A DNA stretch of 64,000 nt from Erigeron canadensis. Its lineage: Eukaryota > Streptophyta > Magnoliopsida > Asterales > Asteraceae. The notes under the pieces were generated by a model. That model searched no databases and was not told where the DNA came from. It was given only the letters and a program-made list of their open reading frames with translations. The first letter of the stretch is position 1. Each line of letters opens with the position of its first letter. The translations under genes were made by a program, and so were the position numbers. This document shows, piece after piece, positions 12,567 through 26,400 of the stretch. The stretch is taken from assembly GCF_010389155.1 (NCBI RefSeq), contig NC_057762.1, positions 29,882,055 to 29,946,054 on the forward strand, in the 5' to 3' direction.

Positions 12567-13232
12567 ATGATGCAAACAGAAGCTTTTCCAGCGACTGTTC
12601 CCGGCGAACTTCCGGTGTTTTGCCGGAGCACAAGCTTTAGCAGTCTCATGCCATGCTTATTTGAAAACTGGGGTGACTTGCCATTAAAAGTTGATGACTC
12701 AGAAGATATGGTAATTTATGGCATTTTACGTGACGCTGTTAGTGCTGGCTGGACGCCATTTAATTTCCCGGCCAAAAATAATTTAGCCGAGAAAATAGCA
12801 AAAATGGAGCCAGCTCCACAAGTCGTGGAGCCGCATAAAACCACTACAAAAAATGTAGCGGTTTTGTCCCTAGTAAGGGGGAAGCATTACCGAGGGGTAA
12901 GGCAAAGGCCTTGGGGTAAGTTTGCAGCCGAGATAAGGGACCCAGCTAAAAATGGAGCCAGAGTATGGCTTGGGACTTATGAGACGGCTGAGGAAGCCGC
13001 TATTGCCTATGACATAGCCGCGTTCAGAATGCGCGGCTCTAAGGCTTTATTAAATTTCCCACAAAGGATTGGGTTGAATGAGCCAGAGCCGATTAGGGTG
13101 ACCTCAAAAAAGAGGTCACCGGAGAGTTCCGCTTCTGATAGTGGCTCGGGAAAGAGGAGAAATACGAAAGTATCGACAGCTGAGCCAGTGGAGCCGGAAG
13201 TACAAAGCCGATCACCAAATGAGCTAGACTAA
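12567..13232 (+). CDS. AP2/ERF group IX ethylene-response transcription factor
   Basis: Intronless gene of 221 aa. Residues 108-165 form one AP2/ERF DNA-binding domain: [20 protein letters not shown] at 108-127, [12 protein letters not shown] at 134-145, and [19 protein letters not shown] at 147-165. Residues of this kind bind the GCC box in ERFs, and the EIRD and WLGT motifs separate it from DREBs. The N-terminal [19 protein letters not shown] (44-62) is the acidic motif typical of group IX (ERF1/ERF2/ERF13-like) proteins, which act as activators in ethylene, jasmonate and defence responses. A basic stretch around 181-198 (KKRS...GKRR) could be the nuclear signal. The first of two adjacent ATG codons was chosen, 81 bp below a TATA box. 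The group assignment is from family knowledge; the exact orthologue is not determined. The domain is intact, with no sign of decay. Confidence 0.95.
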   Translation: MMQTEAFPATVPGELPVFCRSTSFSSLMPCLFENWGDLPLKVDDSEDMVIYGILRDAVSAGWTPFNFPAKNNLAEKIAKMEPAPQVVEPHKTTTKNVAVLSLVRGKHYRGVRQRPWGKFAAEIRDPAKNGARVWLGTYETAEEAAIAYDIAAFRMRGSKALLNFPQRIGLNEPEPIRVTSKKRSPESSASDSGSGKRRNTKVSTAEPVEPEVQSRSPNELD

Positions 13233-14448
13233 ATACATAAATGCCAAGTGGGTTGCAAGTGTGGTTTGTTAGATGCCAGTTTGGACCACATTTGGGGGGG
13301 GGGGGTTTCCATAAGAGGGTCCGACCCGAACTTACAAGATACCCGGCCCTGAATTTGCTTTTGCGAAAATGGTGCATAAGCCTTGCCAATGGAATATGAC
13401 ATCATTCATCTCAATGGTTGTGTACAAGGGGTGATGTCATAAATGGAATTCGAAGGCATTTTGGAGATTGGTATAAGTCTACAACCAGAAACGGCTCTAT
13501 CAAGCAATTGATTTTGATCATATGTTAAAACATAAAACGACGTCATAAATGTCAAAAGTACATAATATTGTAACTTTGGATATATTTTAATCTTATTTTG
13601 GTGTGTGTAAATAATAGAAGCAACGTGTGCAATTTTTTCATTGTGTTTATTACGAGTAATATCTTATTAGAAATAAATAAATAAATTTGTTTGGTTGACA
13701 ACTTGACACGAAATAAATGCCTTGGGAAATCAGGCATCTAATTTGTGTTATTGTGGGCCAATTTTATTTTGATATACCAGCTTGCTACATTTAGCAATCT
13801 GTGAATAGCAGGAGTAACAGTACAGTATTGTGAATTTTTTTTGGGTTTTTATAAGTTTCAGATAAAACTAGAGGCAAATATCTAACCAAACATGAGGCTT
13901 CTAAGAGATTGCTTCGTCTAAATATGAAATTAAAACAATCACTTCCAAATTAAAAAACCTCTAACTGAATCAAGAGATCGTAGGTTTTCAAAAGTTTTCT
14001 TCACAAAAACAAACAAGGCCTGAGTTATTAATAAAGAGGTAAAAGGTCCTTCAGCTACGCTTCAAGTTTGTTAAACTTGATAATATCATATCCTAATCGT
14101 TTGAAAGCATTATTTGAACCAAACTCCCATAGTAACATGCATCTCTCCCACCAACTTGGATCACTAGTTATATAAAAACTATCATACTTAGCAATTATTT
14201 TTGGGTCTTTAACTTTTAACATTAACTCTAGCTCACTGCAGGCAAAACATGTAGTTGTTGCTGAAACCAACTACCAAAGTACAACCACTTCAAGTACAAA
14301 ACAAGTTTTTGCTGGATAATAAAAGTATATAAAGGAAATGGATAACTTGAAGATAAAAGGGATACATATGTTACATATATAAACCCCACAATGGAAGAGC
14401 GTCATGCAAAATAGAGAAATTGGATATCCGCTTTGACTTGTACCAGAA
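13233..14448. other. Intergenic between the convergent ERF and EMF2 3' ends
   Basis: The 3' regions of the two convergent genes. It includes a run of 12 G at 13294-13305 in the ERF 3' flank. No further gene seen; the frames at 14055-14474 on the minus strand are not supported by motifs. Confidence 0.5.
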
Positions 14449-17400
14449 TCAATCAGTATATTGGCATTGTTCAAGTATTAGGTTACAATAATCCATGGTT
14501 CGTTCGTCAAGAAGACCGTGATTCCAAAGTTTAATCATGAATAATCTCCAACACCTGCCAAACAACGTAAAAGCCAAGTTCCACAAGGTTAGGAAAATAC
14601 TAATACATAAACAGTGAATAGGTTGGTCTTGTGTCCTAGGATATAGTAATCCATGGTTAGTTCATCTAGAAGACCGTGATTCCAAAGCTCTTGGACTTTG
14701 AGCTATTTTGACCCTCTTGACCAGTTACCTTATTGGCTAAGTTTTTCAGTTAATTCTAAAGATAGACTACCAAGATATGACATATAAATGAGCGTAAACT
14801 ACTGTTTCTAACCATCACATTGCTGGTTTAATGGCCACAGCTGTCAACAGGTATTATTGATACAGGTCAAAACGAGAAGGTGAGATAGGATGTTGAAACG
14901 GTATAGAGATAAGTGGTTATTAATGCGCATCTAAACCAGCGAATAAGTTAATATGTCAAAGAAGGTATGACTATACTCTTCACGTGGGGTCATAAGAGAG
15001 CAGATTTAAAAAGGTTGCGAGTATCTACATGAACTGTGGGTCATTACTCATAACCGACAAGTTGCACACTTCCACTCATAACCAAGTTTATAGAGTTCAT
15101 TCATTTGACCTGTTATTATCTAAGCTCAATACCTAGATAAGGATCGAAATTGTTCACCACTAACTGATATTACAAAATGATATTTCCAACTCATTCATCC
15201 AAACTCATTTCCTAGAAAGGATTGATATTACAAAATTATTTGCAAGGTAACCACCTGTGGTCAAAATCATTTTGCACTAGCTATATCATATCAGGCATCA
15301 TAGACCTAAGTCACCTAACAATATATATCAGGGTCAAGATTCAAGGGCTTCATTGAACACTAATCACACATACATAACAATCAAACGAATCATATGCCCG
15401 CATAATGCGGCGGCGATGGTGGTAGCAGCGCGGGTGGTGGCGGCAACGGTGGTAACGACATGTGGTGGTGGTGACGGGTGGTGGGGGGCGGCAATGGTGG
15501 TGAATGTAAAAGTAAGTGATATTAATATAGGTAGTGCAGTTATTTTAAGGATTGAGGGATTTATGTTGTAAATTATTTCATTAAGGGTATTATAGGTATA
15601 TTAGGTGGAGATGTTTAAATTAATGAATAAAGAAGAGGAGTATTTTAGGTAGTTCAATTCCTTATTGAGATTTTTGGAGGTGGGTTCCCCTTTTATGAGG
15701 TACGAGTCATATGCCCGCGCAATGCGGCGGGGATAGTGGTACTGGCGCAGGGTGGTGGCGGCGGCGACAGGTAGTGGCGCCGTGGCGGTGAGGGAGGCAA
15801 TGGTGGTGAATGTAAAAGTGATTGATGTTAAAGGAGGTAGTGTAGTTGTTTTAAGGATTGAGGGATTTATGTTGTAATTTATTTCTTAAAGGTAATATAG
15901 GTATATTAGCTGGGGAGTTTAAATTAGTGAATAAAGGAGAGAGGTATTTTAGGTAGTTCAATTCCTTATTTGAGATTTTTTTGGGGGGGGGGGGGGGGGT
16001 TCCTCTTTTATAAGGTAGTATAGTATAGATTATAGATAGTAATAAAAAAGTGTAAGACAAGTGCAAGTAATAAAACGTTAACGAGTATCGTAAAGTGTGA
16101 TGATGGATCTCAGAGGTATAATAAGAGAAAGAAGACGGAAGGATACCAGAGAAGTGGTGGGTTATTGACAAATTCAGGTCCATGCAACTTCGTAAAGGCC
16201 TCACATGCCCATGAAATATGATCATCTGCCAGCACCCTAACACCATAAATAAAGAAATGTAAGTGGTATGCACAAGATCATAATTTTAACCCCCTTTTTT
16301 TAAATCTAATGAATTTTATTAAATACCCATATAAAATATATTGGTTTGAAACAACGATAAACAATATCACAAGCTCACAAGGAGGGGGGCCAACGATTAC
16401 ACGAAGAGCCCTTAACATGCCTTGTACATATAATATATACAAAGACTACCAGAACTTGCACTGAACTAAAGCAATTTAGCATATTCTAGCCAGTAGCCAC
16501 AAGTGGTAATTGTAAGTCAACACCAAACATAATTTTAATCCATCAACTTACGAATGGGCCAATGTGGGCTATGTTTTATCTTTTAACTTATTGAATTGGT
16601 TCAATATACTAAATGCAGAAAAACACAGTAATTTTAATATCTAAAAAGTGGATTTTAATTGCAATAGTACAGCAATTGTATCTGAAGCACCAAATTTTTA
16701 TTTTTTATTTTTGATCAGCGTATCTGAAACACAAATAAGAATCAGTTTGCAAATAAAGCTGTGTTGGTCCAGAATTTCAGTTACTCAAGAATATGAAAAA
16801 GTTGAAAATTGCTTGAAAGTAAAAAGATGCAGAAATGTCTTTGACCATTAACCTACTCGTACAACAATATTACATATTCACATGAGATATGTGCATCTAA
16901 TGTAATGAACTGTAATGTAATGCGGGTTACACATTACCGTTGCTTTCGAACAAAGGAGTTCCAAAGATGCATCATGTGCTTCTCATCTTGGGTAACATCA
17001 ACAAAGTCGTCCAGCATCTGATAAATATGAAAGTACCAGTCAATACTTCGTATTCAATTAGATCATACAAACATCCAGTTCTGTTGGATTTTAAGGGAAC
17101 ACGTCTGATTTGCTGGCCAACAAATTATAGATGTCTTAATGAAGAGGCACAAGTACAAGTGTTAGGATTGTCACAGATACACCCTAAGTGCCTATGAAAT
17201 TAAAGCAGATATCTTATACTTTACAGGCCATAGCAGAACAGACATACCCTTCTGTCTTCAAGATCAGCAACATCATCGTCAACTTCATCTTCGCTATCTC
17301 GATCATCAAAAACTTGCTCTGGAGCCATTGGCTGCAGGTCATTGAAACATAAAGTTCAGCTCAAATACTTGATGCTGGATTGTAATTTCCATAAATGAAT

Positions 17401-20400
17401 AATCCAAATCTTTTCAAAAAAAAAAAAAAACACAACAGAGAAATAAACAGGAACACAACAAAATAATACATGATATTCAAGCATAAATAATACCAATCAA
17501 ACTAGGAAAACAATCATGACAACTTTAGTGTATCATTGATGTGCTCTTTTTTTATCTATGTACATGAGACTTTTACGACATATCCAATACTAACAGATAT
17601 CCCCTATGGATGATCCTAATAAAAGCCTTTGTTGACAAATTAACAAGATGTTTAGTGGTCACCTGAGCTCGGTGTGAGTGAAAGACTTCCCGCTTCTGCA
17701 ATAGTGCCCGACTGCAATATAGAACAACAGCGACAAGTGTTTCTTATATAGTAAGCATGGAAATTTAAAATTTTATTTGCCTAGAAATGGGAAGATTCAA
17801 GTACTATTTTAACTCTCATGGCTCAAATGCATAGAATTAAAGAACATGATTAAAAATGAAACGGGATTTATCTTGTATTACAAAGCAGATTTGGCAACGT
17901 ATTTATATGTCCTCCTGGGCCTTGTCATGTATTAACAAACTTCAAGAAGAGAGGACAAAAATCTGTTTGCGTATCACCCCAAACCAACTACTTTGACACA
18001 CATTAAAAAAATGAACCGCTTGTGACCCAATCTATATAGATTTGTTACCCAATCCGCTTGATGACCATTTTTCCACCTCTAATATATACCTTTTCTACAT
18101 GCATCTAATTCATTGACATTCCATGCTCATAAGGTATTAATTTAAATATTTTAACAGGCAGTTTAGGCCGCATCAAAGAGATAATAAAGATAAAAGGTAT
18201 GTACCTTCTAGAGTCGGATAGTTCACTGGATAGCTTTCTTGTCTTTGCAAATTGCAACATAGCAGGAGGCGTAAGGTTGCTTCCAGATACAGAATGTACA
18301 GAATCCGGTTCAGCTAACGAAATACCAATAGGACTTGACATAGATGTTGTATTAGGACTAATATCATTTTTTGCACCCTCACGAACATCTGTAGACAATC
18401 AAGCAACATAATATCATCTTTTGCCCCCTCGGGAACATCTTTAGTCAATCAAGTAACTTTCTAAACTTAAGGATTTGTCGTTCAAGTAATAGTTAGTTAT
18501 TGATCCATTATCATCTACCCGAAACAACACAGATAACTCAGGAAAAAGAAACATAAGCACACTGATAAGTGAAGAAGATGTGACAGGCATTTAGGATTGT
18601 TCTTGAGCTCATTGAGCTTTGAAAGCATACCTGAGTCCAATGGAAGGGAATGCACATGGACTGAATTTTGAATTCGGCTCCTTTTCCTAGGTTTTATGAA
18701 ACTGTAGCCGTACAAAGTGGTTTACAGCCATATTAGTAAAAAAAAATTACTATAATTAATAGCTAGAATTATACATCCTGAAAAAATTCACTATAATTTA
18801 CCAAGATGAAAACGTATCACTTCTGGGATCAACATGAACAAAAGGAATCTGAGCAGCACATTTTTAGGAAGAAAAGTGTTAAACAAGAGAAATATAAAAT
18901 TAAAAGGAACTTCAAATAGAAATAATTATAATGGATAACTCATATTTGAATATATGAGCATGTAGACCCAACTGATGGATAAGACACCACGAAAATGCAA
19001 ATGTATAGTTATAATTAGCATTTCCTACTACTACAGTACTACGGTCCCGTTAAACTAATCACAGGAATATAAACAATCCACCTAGTCCCCAAAACAATAT
19101 TTCAACAAATCCATCAAGAAACACAACCATCTCTGTTTGCAACTCAACAGGAAGATGGCAAAAATTATGAATGTCCTTTAAACAAGAAGTTTTTGAATGT
19201 CCTTTCAACAAATGAGGAAATAAATTATGAATTACGGGTACCATCCTACACAAGTTACTTTAGAGATGATCCTATCCTTACCGGCAAATTACGAGTATCA
19301 GTCTTCACGGATACATTAACGACTTGGTAATCTTCATTTACCTACATAAAAGAATGCAAGTATATCAGATTCATAATTAATCTATTAAATTATTATATGT
19401 TTATTAGTACAAGAAGCATCCTATATATAGATACAAAAAAGAAAAGGCCAAGAGCCATGAATTAATAAACCCACTGTTAATGCTACGTATGTAATTCTAT
19501 ACATTGAACACATGTGACTGCAAATATTTTGGTTAAAATTGGCAATAAGGTCGTGAAAGCTTCATATAAGTTACCAACCCAGAATTCAAAGTTAAATAGA
19601 TCATGTGACGAGGTCAAGTGCAATCTGAGACCCTGAAAGAAAGCAAGATAATCACATAATGATTACACTAAACAAAACATTAAGAGTATTAATGTATAAA
19701 TAAACAATATGTCAGAAACAACAATTACCTTATAACTTGCACATGCAATCAAGCAGAAAGGACATGCAAATTCTTCCGTAACTGTGCAGATTTGAACACG
19801 TAATTAGGTTCCAAAAAACAATAATAGGGTGAAAAAATTCATAGAAAGAGGTCGGTAAAACATTCCATAGAAAGAAAGCTCATTTTTACTTTTAGCTCGG
19901 CAAAACATTCTACTGTTACATTTTTACTTTTAGCTTGGCAAAACATTCTACTGTTAAACATCATAGACCATTTAATGTTGAAATATTATACTTGTTCATA
20001 TTTCACAAGCTAAATATCGATGGCTTTTTTGAAGTGGACCCCAATCTGAAACATTTCAAACATATCGAGGATATATTGGATTTCTCGGGGATATATCAGG
20101 AACATATCATCTCGGTCGACCACCGACAAGCGATATATCAGGGATATGTCGGCCGTGATAACCGAGATTTACAACCATGACCGAACATTAATGTTCTGAG
20201 CCGTGAATAACTGATCAGACCAACCCACCCACTTTCCAACTCTCCCAAATTAAATTCCACAGTGTAACAGAAAGTAATTGGTCCCTATGACTCTATGACG
20301 GCCTTAATCAAGTTAGAGTAAAAGTCTAACTAAGCTTTCACCTCATCTCTCTATGTTCAATCTTATGCCATGTGGTAAATATACCTTCAGAAATGATCAG

Positions 20401-23400
20401 CGGAAAATCTAACTTTGCTGCCTAAATAAAAAATATCAGGTCTAATGCCCATCAGGTTTATAGTGTCCACCTTGTGTTGACATTGGCAATTAAAATGGGA
20501 AGCATATAATAATTTTGGATTTATAACACTAAGAATCGATATCCTTAAAGAACTTGGATAAAATGGATATACATATAACACTAACGATATATCAGGGATA
20601 GGTCGGCCATGATAACCGAGATTTACAACCATGACCGAACATTAATGTTCTGAGCCGTGAATAACTGATCAGACCAGCCCACCCACTTTCCAACTCTCTC
20701 AAATTAAATTCCACAGTCTAACAGAAAGTAATTGGTCCCTATGACTCTATGATGGCCTTAATCAAGTTAGTAATAGTCTAACTAAGCTTTCACCTCTTCT
20801 CTCTATGTTCAATCTTATGCCATGTGGTAAATATACCTTCAGAAATGATGAGTAGAAAATCTAACTTTGCTGCCTAAATAAAAAATACCAAATCAGGTCT
20901 AATGGGAGGCATATAAATAATTTTGGATTTAGTGTCCACCTTGTTAGATTTAGAAAATCTAACTTTGCTGCCTATGCCCATCAGGTTTATAGTGTCCACC
21001 TTGTGTTGACATTGGCGATTAAAATGGGAGGCATATAATAATTTTGGATTTATAACACTAAAAATCGATATCCTTAAAGAACTTGGATAACATGGATATA
21101 CATATGAACGGATTTAATTACCTTAATACCAAGCATGGTTGTCAAATCTGTATCTGAGCCTTAATTAAACCATAAATAAACAGCAGAAATGCATGTCAAA
21201 CAATATATAAACATGAATACACGATACTAAGGGAAAATATTATAATTAAGGTTACGAACCCCATGTGTATTTAACTCCACCCCTGAAGTATTGTTCAGAG
21301 ACATATCAATAATTTTGAAGGTTTTATTTACTAATAATTGTATATCGCCGGCACTTACTACAAAGTACTAATGATACTTAATCTTTCTAGGTCATGAATT
21401 TCTTGGTTTGGAAAAAAAAAAGGAAAAAAGAAGATAACATGAACCACCACTAGGGGTGTAAACTAGACAATACAGTTCGCGAGCTACCCGAATTCAACTC
21501 GCAAATTATTCGAATCGACTCGGTCTTAGTCGAGTCGAGCTCGAGCTACTCGAGTAGACGTTCGAGTCGAACTCGAGCCTCAAAATAGCCTACTCGAAAA
21601 GCTCGCGAGCTTAATTGAACTTGTACTTATTTACAATATTACCCTTGAATGTTATTTATTTTTCATAATTTATATTCTACCGAGCTGAGCTTAATCGAGT
21701 TGAACTTGCAATTGTCGAGCTTATGACACTAACTTAATTTAAAACTTATTTTTAATTCTTAATCGAGTTGAGCCGAGTCGAGCTCGAAGGTGTCGATTCG
21801 TGAAGCGAGCTCGAGCTCGAGCTTGAAAATAAAGGCTCGGTCGAGCTCGAGTCGCGTTTCGAGCTTCGAGTTTCACAATCGAGTTGAGCTCGAGCTTGGC
21901 ACTGTGTCGGCTCGATTACACCCTTAACCGCCACGAATCCATCACAGGCCATATTATTTTGACAACACTAAGACTAACAGTTTGCAGGCAAGATTTATTT
22001 TCCAAAAGAAGCAAATAAATATTTGAACAAATTCAAGCAGCAAAATATGAGCACCATCAGAGAGTTTCCCTTTATGAAATGAAAAGGACAGACCACAGCT
22101 ATTAATAGTGTAGTCAATAAATTTTCATACCTTCAGTCTTCTGGAACGTATCATTGTAGTACTTGTAATTGAAAATGACATTTCCAGTTCTCAACCTGAT
22201 AGTAAATGCAGCAAAGTTATAGTTGCCATTCCAAAATCAAAGGAAAGTAACCATGGGGAAAAATCAAAATCGAAAAAACAAAAGAAACGAAAACAAACAA
22301 GGTGGTTGTGTTGAATAATTATATAGGATTCATTTTCTTAATTAAAAAACATATAAATAGGGAAACTAAGAAACCAAGGTACCAAGGTACCAAAAAAAGG
22401 CAAAAGCTACATTGCTACATTGAGGTACATAAACACTGTATGATTCCTCCATACACGACAATAACACCACATAAGCTTGATAATATACTGAGCATATGTC
22501 ATATGATATGTGAGGGTCATGAACCTATAATGATCCATAGGCATCAACTGGCAACTCTCTACGTGAGGAAAGCTCATACATGTATATGAGTATATCAAAA
22601 AATAATAGCACGTGATTAACTATTTCTGCGTGTAGCATAGTACCTTAAGACACAATATACATTAACATCTTAATGAAAAATTCAATGAGAACTAGCATAG
22701 TACCCGCTTAACGCAACGGCGTCAAATGGTGTCAGTAATTGATGTAAAGTGTTTGATTTAAAGGGGTAGTATAGATATTTTATAATATAATGGAGCAATG
22801 GTGTAATTTAATAATCAATGGTTGGTAGTGATTTTAATTAATTAGGGGTAGTTTGGTCAATTCGCATGTCCCATTTTCTTAACTTTTAACATAGGGTGGA
22901 AGAATTTTTATAAGGAAGTATAGATAACAGTAATTTTGGAAAAGAAGAAATTGAAACTTATTATAATAAAGAAAGATGCATGCTGGCAGAACTATAATGC
23001 TATACTTAAAATAGCTCAAGTATTCCATTTAAGCAGATCATAAGAAGGGGTCACACCTGATATATAAATCAAAATACAAAATTGTCAAGTTGGGAACACA
23101 GACCTGATTAAAAAATGAACAATAAGGGTGTTCTAGTCAATATTCTGATGCCCTCTTAGGTGACATGACTTAAAAGGGAGTTATTTTTCTAAACACCATC
23201 TAGTGAGTATTTACGACAGACATGCTACTCATTAAAAACATGGAACTAGCAGTTACACTATGAAAGTGAAAACTAACCAGACAATTATAAATCACAATTG
23301 CGAACAAGTAATGCCCATTAGAAAAGACCAATGCTGCATAAATAACATAAATACCTCATAATATGAGACAGGGAATTATCAGGAATATCTCTGTATGAAT

Positions 23401-26400
23401 ACAAATCATAAGCTGATATATCTTTTGCACCAAGCTCTTCAGCAGAGACAATAATTGGTACCTGTTGCAATATAGTCTGTGGCAACAAAAATGAATTTAT
23501 GAGCAATAGCCAATAGGAATAGAATCATCGCATAAGTCAACCAGCGAGCCACAAGGGAGCATACCACTGCTTCGGAATTATGTGGAAACTGAAAAGACAC
23601 GCGTTTTTCCTCATCCAAACTGCTCAACTGCAAAAACACAAAGTGATGAAAACAAGAAGGGAATATAACATGCAGAAATAAAAGCAACAAATTAGTCCAG
23701 CTTCTTCCAGGAGCCTGTGTGGACTCAAGAGGACAGATCAGTACGATGCATTTCCTAATGCATCTGTGCATATAAGACATAAACGCGTTAAAGCATCGTA
23801 AAATCTCAATTTTACCACTCTTCACCAAATTATTTATTTGTCGTTTTTCTAGTGTTCGGTGAACATACCTTCATATAGCAGGAACGCATGCTAACACTTG
23901 ACATCGTCTCAGCTCTCCCTCCTAAACTTAAATTCGGAGATCTTTCCAGCTGAAGTGAATCCATTGGGATCTTACCCATCAAGCAGTAACCTCCGACATT
24001 TGCTGTCAGCATGTATGAATAGTAAACAGATGCAAGAAACATATGTTTATTATTAAAATATTAATGTGTATATATGAACAGAGCCAAAATTAAATCTTAA
24101 AGATTGGACACTACAGTAAGAATTCATTTAGACAAATATGAAGGGTAAACTAAGGCTTTCAACAAAAATTTCAAACAAAATGCTATCTCAGAACCACATG
24201 TTGAAAGTTTTAATTCTGTTTACGTTTCTATTATGTGGTTCGATATTTTAAGCATCATAAGGAATAGCATGAGCACAATCCATTTACCATCCACAGCATT
24301 GCACAAGAGTTTAATAGGTGAAAAGAATCGGTCCGACCAAAATTGCATTGTTATTTCTACAGCTAAAATTATGCAGGAGGGCATTGGCATCTTTTCAATA
24401 ACTTATTATGTTAATTTGGTCCACAAGACTTCCTTATTTCCCTCATTAAAGAGTATCAAACAAACCTAACTAATAACTTATTCACTTTATGCTAAAAGAA
24501 AGGGAAAATAAGTATTGTTGTATTTAAGATGATTTAAAAGAAGCTCCTAGTATGGACAGTTCTGGGAAGAACACTAATTGGTTAAAAAAATTATTTGAAT
24601 AAAGAAGCAGAAACTATGACTAGAAAGGATATTACATAACAAAGCAGCAACATGTCCATAAAGGCTCTTAACTATATATTGTTACCACATTTGACTTATA
24701 TGAAATGCCTATAAAAGCATAACTATTCATCTTAGTGCGAATGGTAATACTTACGCCGGTACTAATGCAATGATATAATTGAAGATGTGATAAAATTCCA
24801 ACACATAAAAGCACAAACAAAAAGCACAGATAATCGTGCAACAGGGTGTGTATAGAGAAGTATCACTTGTCATATTAATGACATCTAAACTCGATTAAAA
24901 AATATACTTTGTCTAAATACACATCTTACATGAAGCAAAAAACATGCGGTCATCAGTTAGATCAATTCCTTGACGACTTGCGCTATCAACTGTAAAATAG
25001 ATAGAATATTGTTACTTATCACCAAGAGAAGCAACAAAATATTTGCATCCACTAGATATGACCTAAACTTGCAAACAATGGCATACCACAGCTCACTAAC
25101 AGCATTGCAAGGGAGCCAGATTTGACCTCTGCTGATAATTTACTAATTTCTGGGAGAACAAATGTAGCTTGAGCAGAACTCACAGTCCCAGCTACACTAA
25201 AAGCGGTCACTTTACAAGCCCGACTGAAGCAATAAACAACAGAACGCTGCATCTGGAAACAACCACAGGGTCCACATGGCGTCAGGAAAACAGGTAACAA
25301 CACAAAAAGTTAGCATGAAATAAGACATAACAGAACAATTCATCCAAAACTTAAAAGATAGCCCTACCTCCACATTTGTGGTAGAGCATGTCCTTGCCAG
25401 CAATATGTATAAAGGGAAAAGGTTTTGAGTACGCATCCCATCATCAATAGTTCCAGATACGGATACCGATAATTGAATCCTGGAATGAAGTCATGAACAG
25501 ATGTGACAATTGGTAAATTTGTAGGCTACCGGTTAAAGAAGACTATTCATCTCAGCCTGAATACAATCAGCAAAGTCTTTTATCCAAAATCAGGGCTAGG
25601 CTGAAAGATTTAGGGAAAAAGCTATTAAACAATCAAGAACTTATAATGCCAGTACTATTCCTTCACACTTTCTAATCTGAAACTAATCATATAAGCACAT
25701 TTCTGTCTTCCAAAAACTCTATTGACTACTTCCCGTGTTACCTTTGGCCATCTCCACGTCTACTTATTAAAAATGGAAATACTAACAATAACTGTTAACA
25801 TGCATTGGTCTGAGGTTTTTGTAAACTTCTAACAAATATTATAATTGCGGTCAAAGATGTTGGGGAAAAATCTTATATGTGCATAACTGACTCTGTGTTG
25901 TAGCATTCTTGCCTTCTTTTGTTCTTCGCTTGTAATTTATAGCTCAAGCATCGTTGAATGAATGTTGGCTGCATGAAATAATACCATTTGTTAGAAACAA
26001 AACGTATAGGCTATCGGTAAAAAAAAACCCATCTATATGTGAGTTTCTTTGTAGCGACACTAAAATCATAACTTTTAAAATCATCTCTTGACATATAATG
26101 TCGGCAGAAAATTGTGTGACTGATATAAAACTAACACTGCTAGTAAATTATTCTAGCCACTGTTAATCACCGACAAATACAGATATAAGAGTAATATCTG
26201 TGATCAATATCAAGCAGGATATTCAACCGTCGCACAACCTCAAATCTACAACAACCAATCATACCCTAAAAGACAGTAAATTAATAAAAATGGAAAACAT
26301 TGGGTTGAATAAAGTGGGTCACATTATGAGTTGCTCGCCGTTGAAGAATGTTGTAAAACTCCACAGGCTTGCAATAGATAGAAAGGCTTTCTTCCGCTGC

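Noticed and set aside
15353..15571. Val/Ala/Gly-rich frame
   Set aside because: It is a translation of GGTGGCGG repeats in the Helitron-like dimer.
16147..16236. Possible truncated EMF2 ending by read-through after LLWYPS
   Set aside because: A GT donor after CTCTG joins in phase to the exon at 14554-14449, restoring the complete VEFS C terminus, so the gene is not truncated.
21752..21952. Ser-rich minus-strand frame
   Set aside because: It arises from the TCGAG repeats of the hAT MITE.
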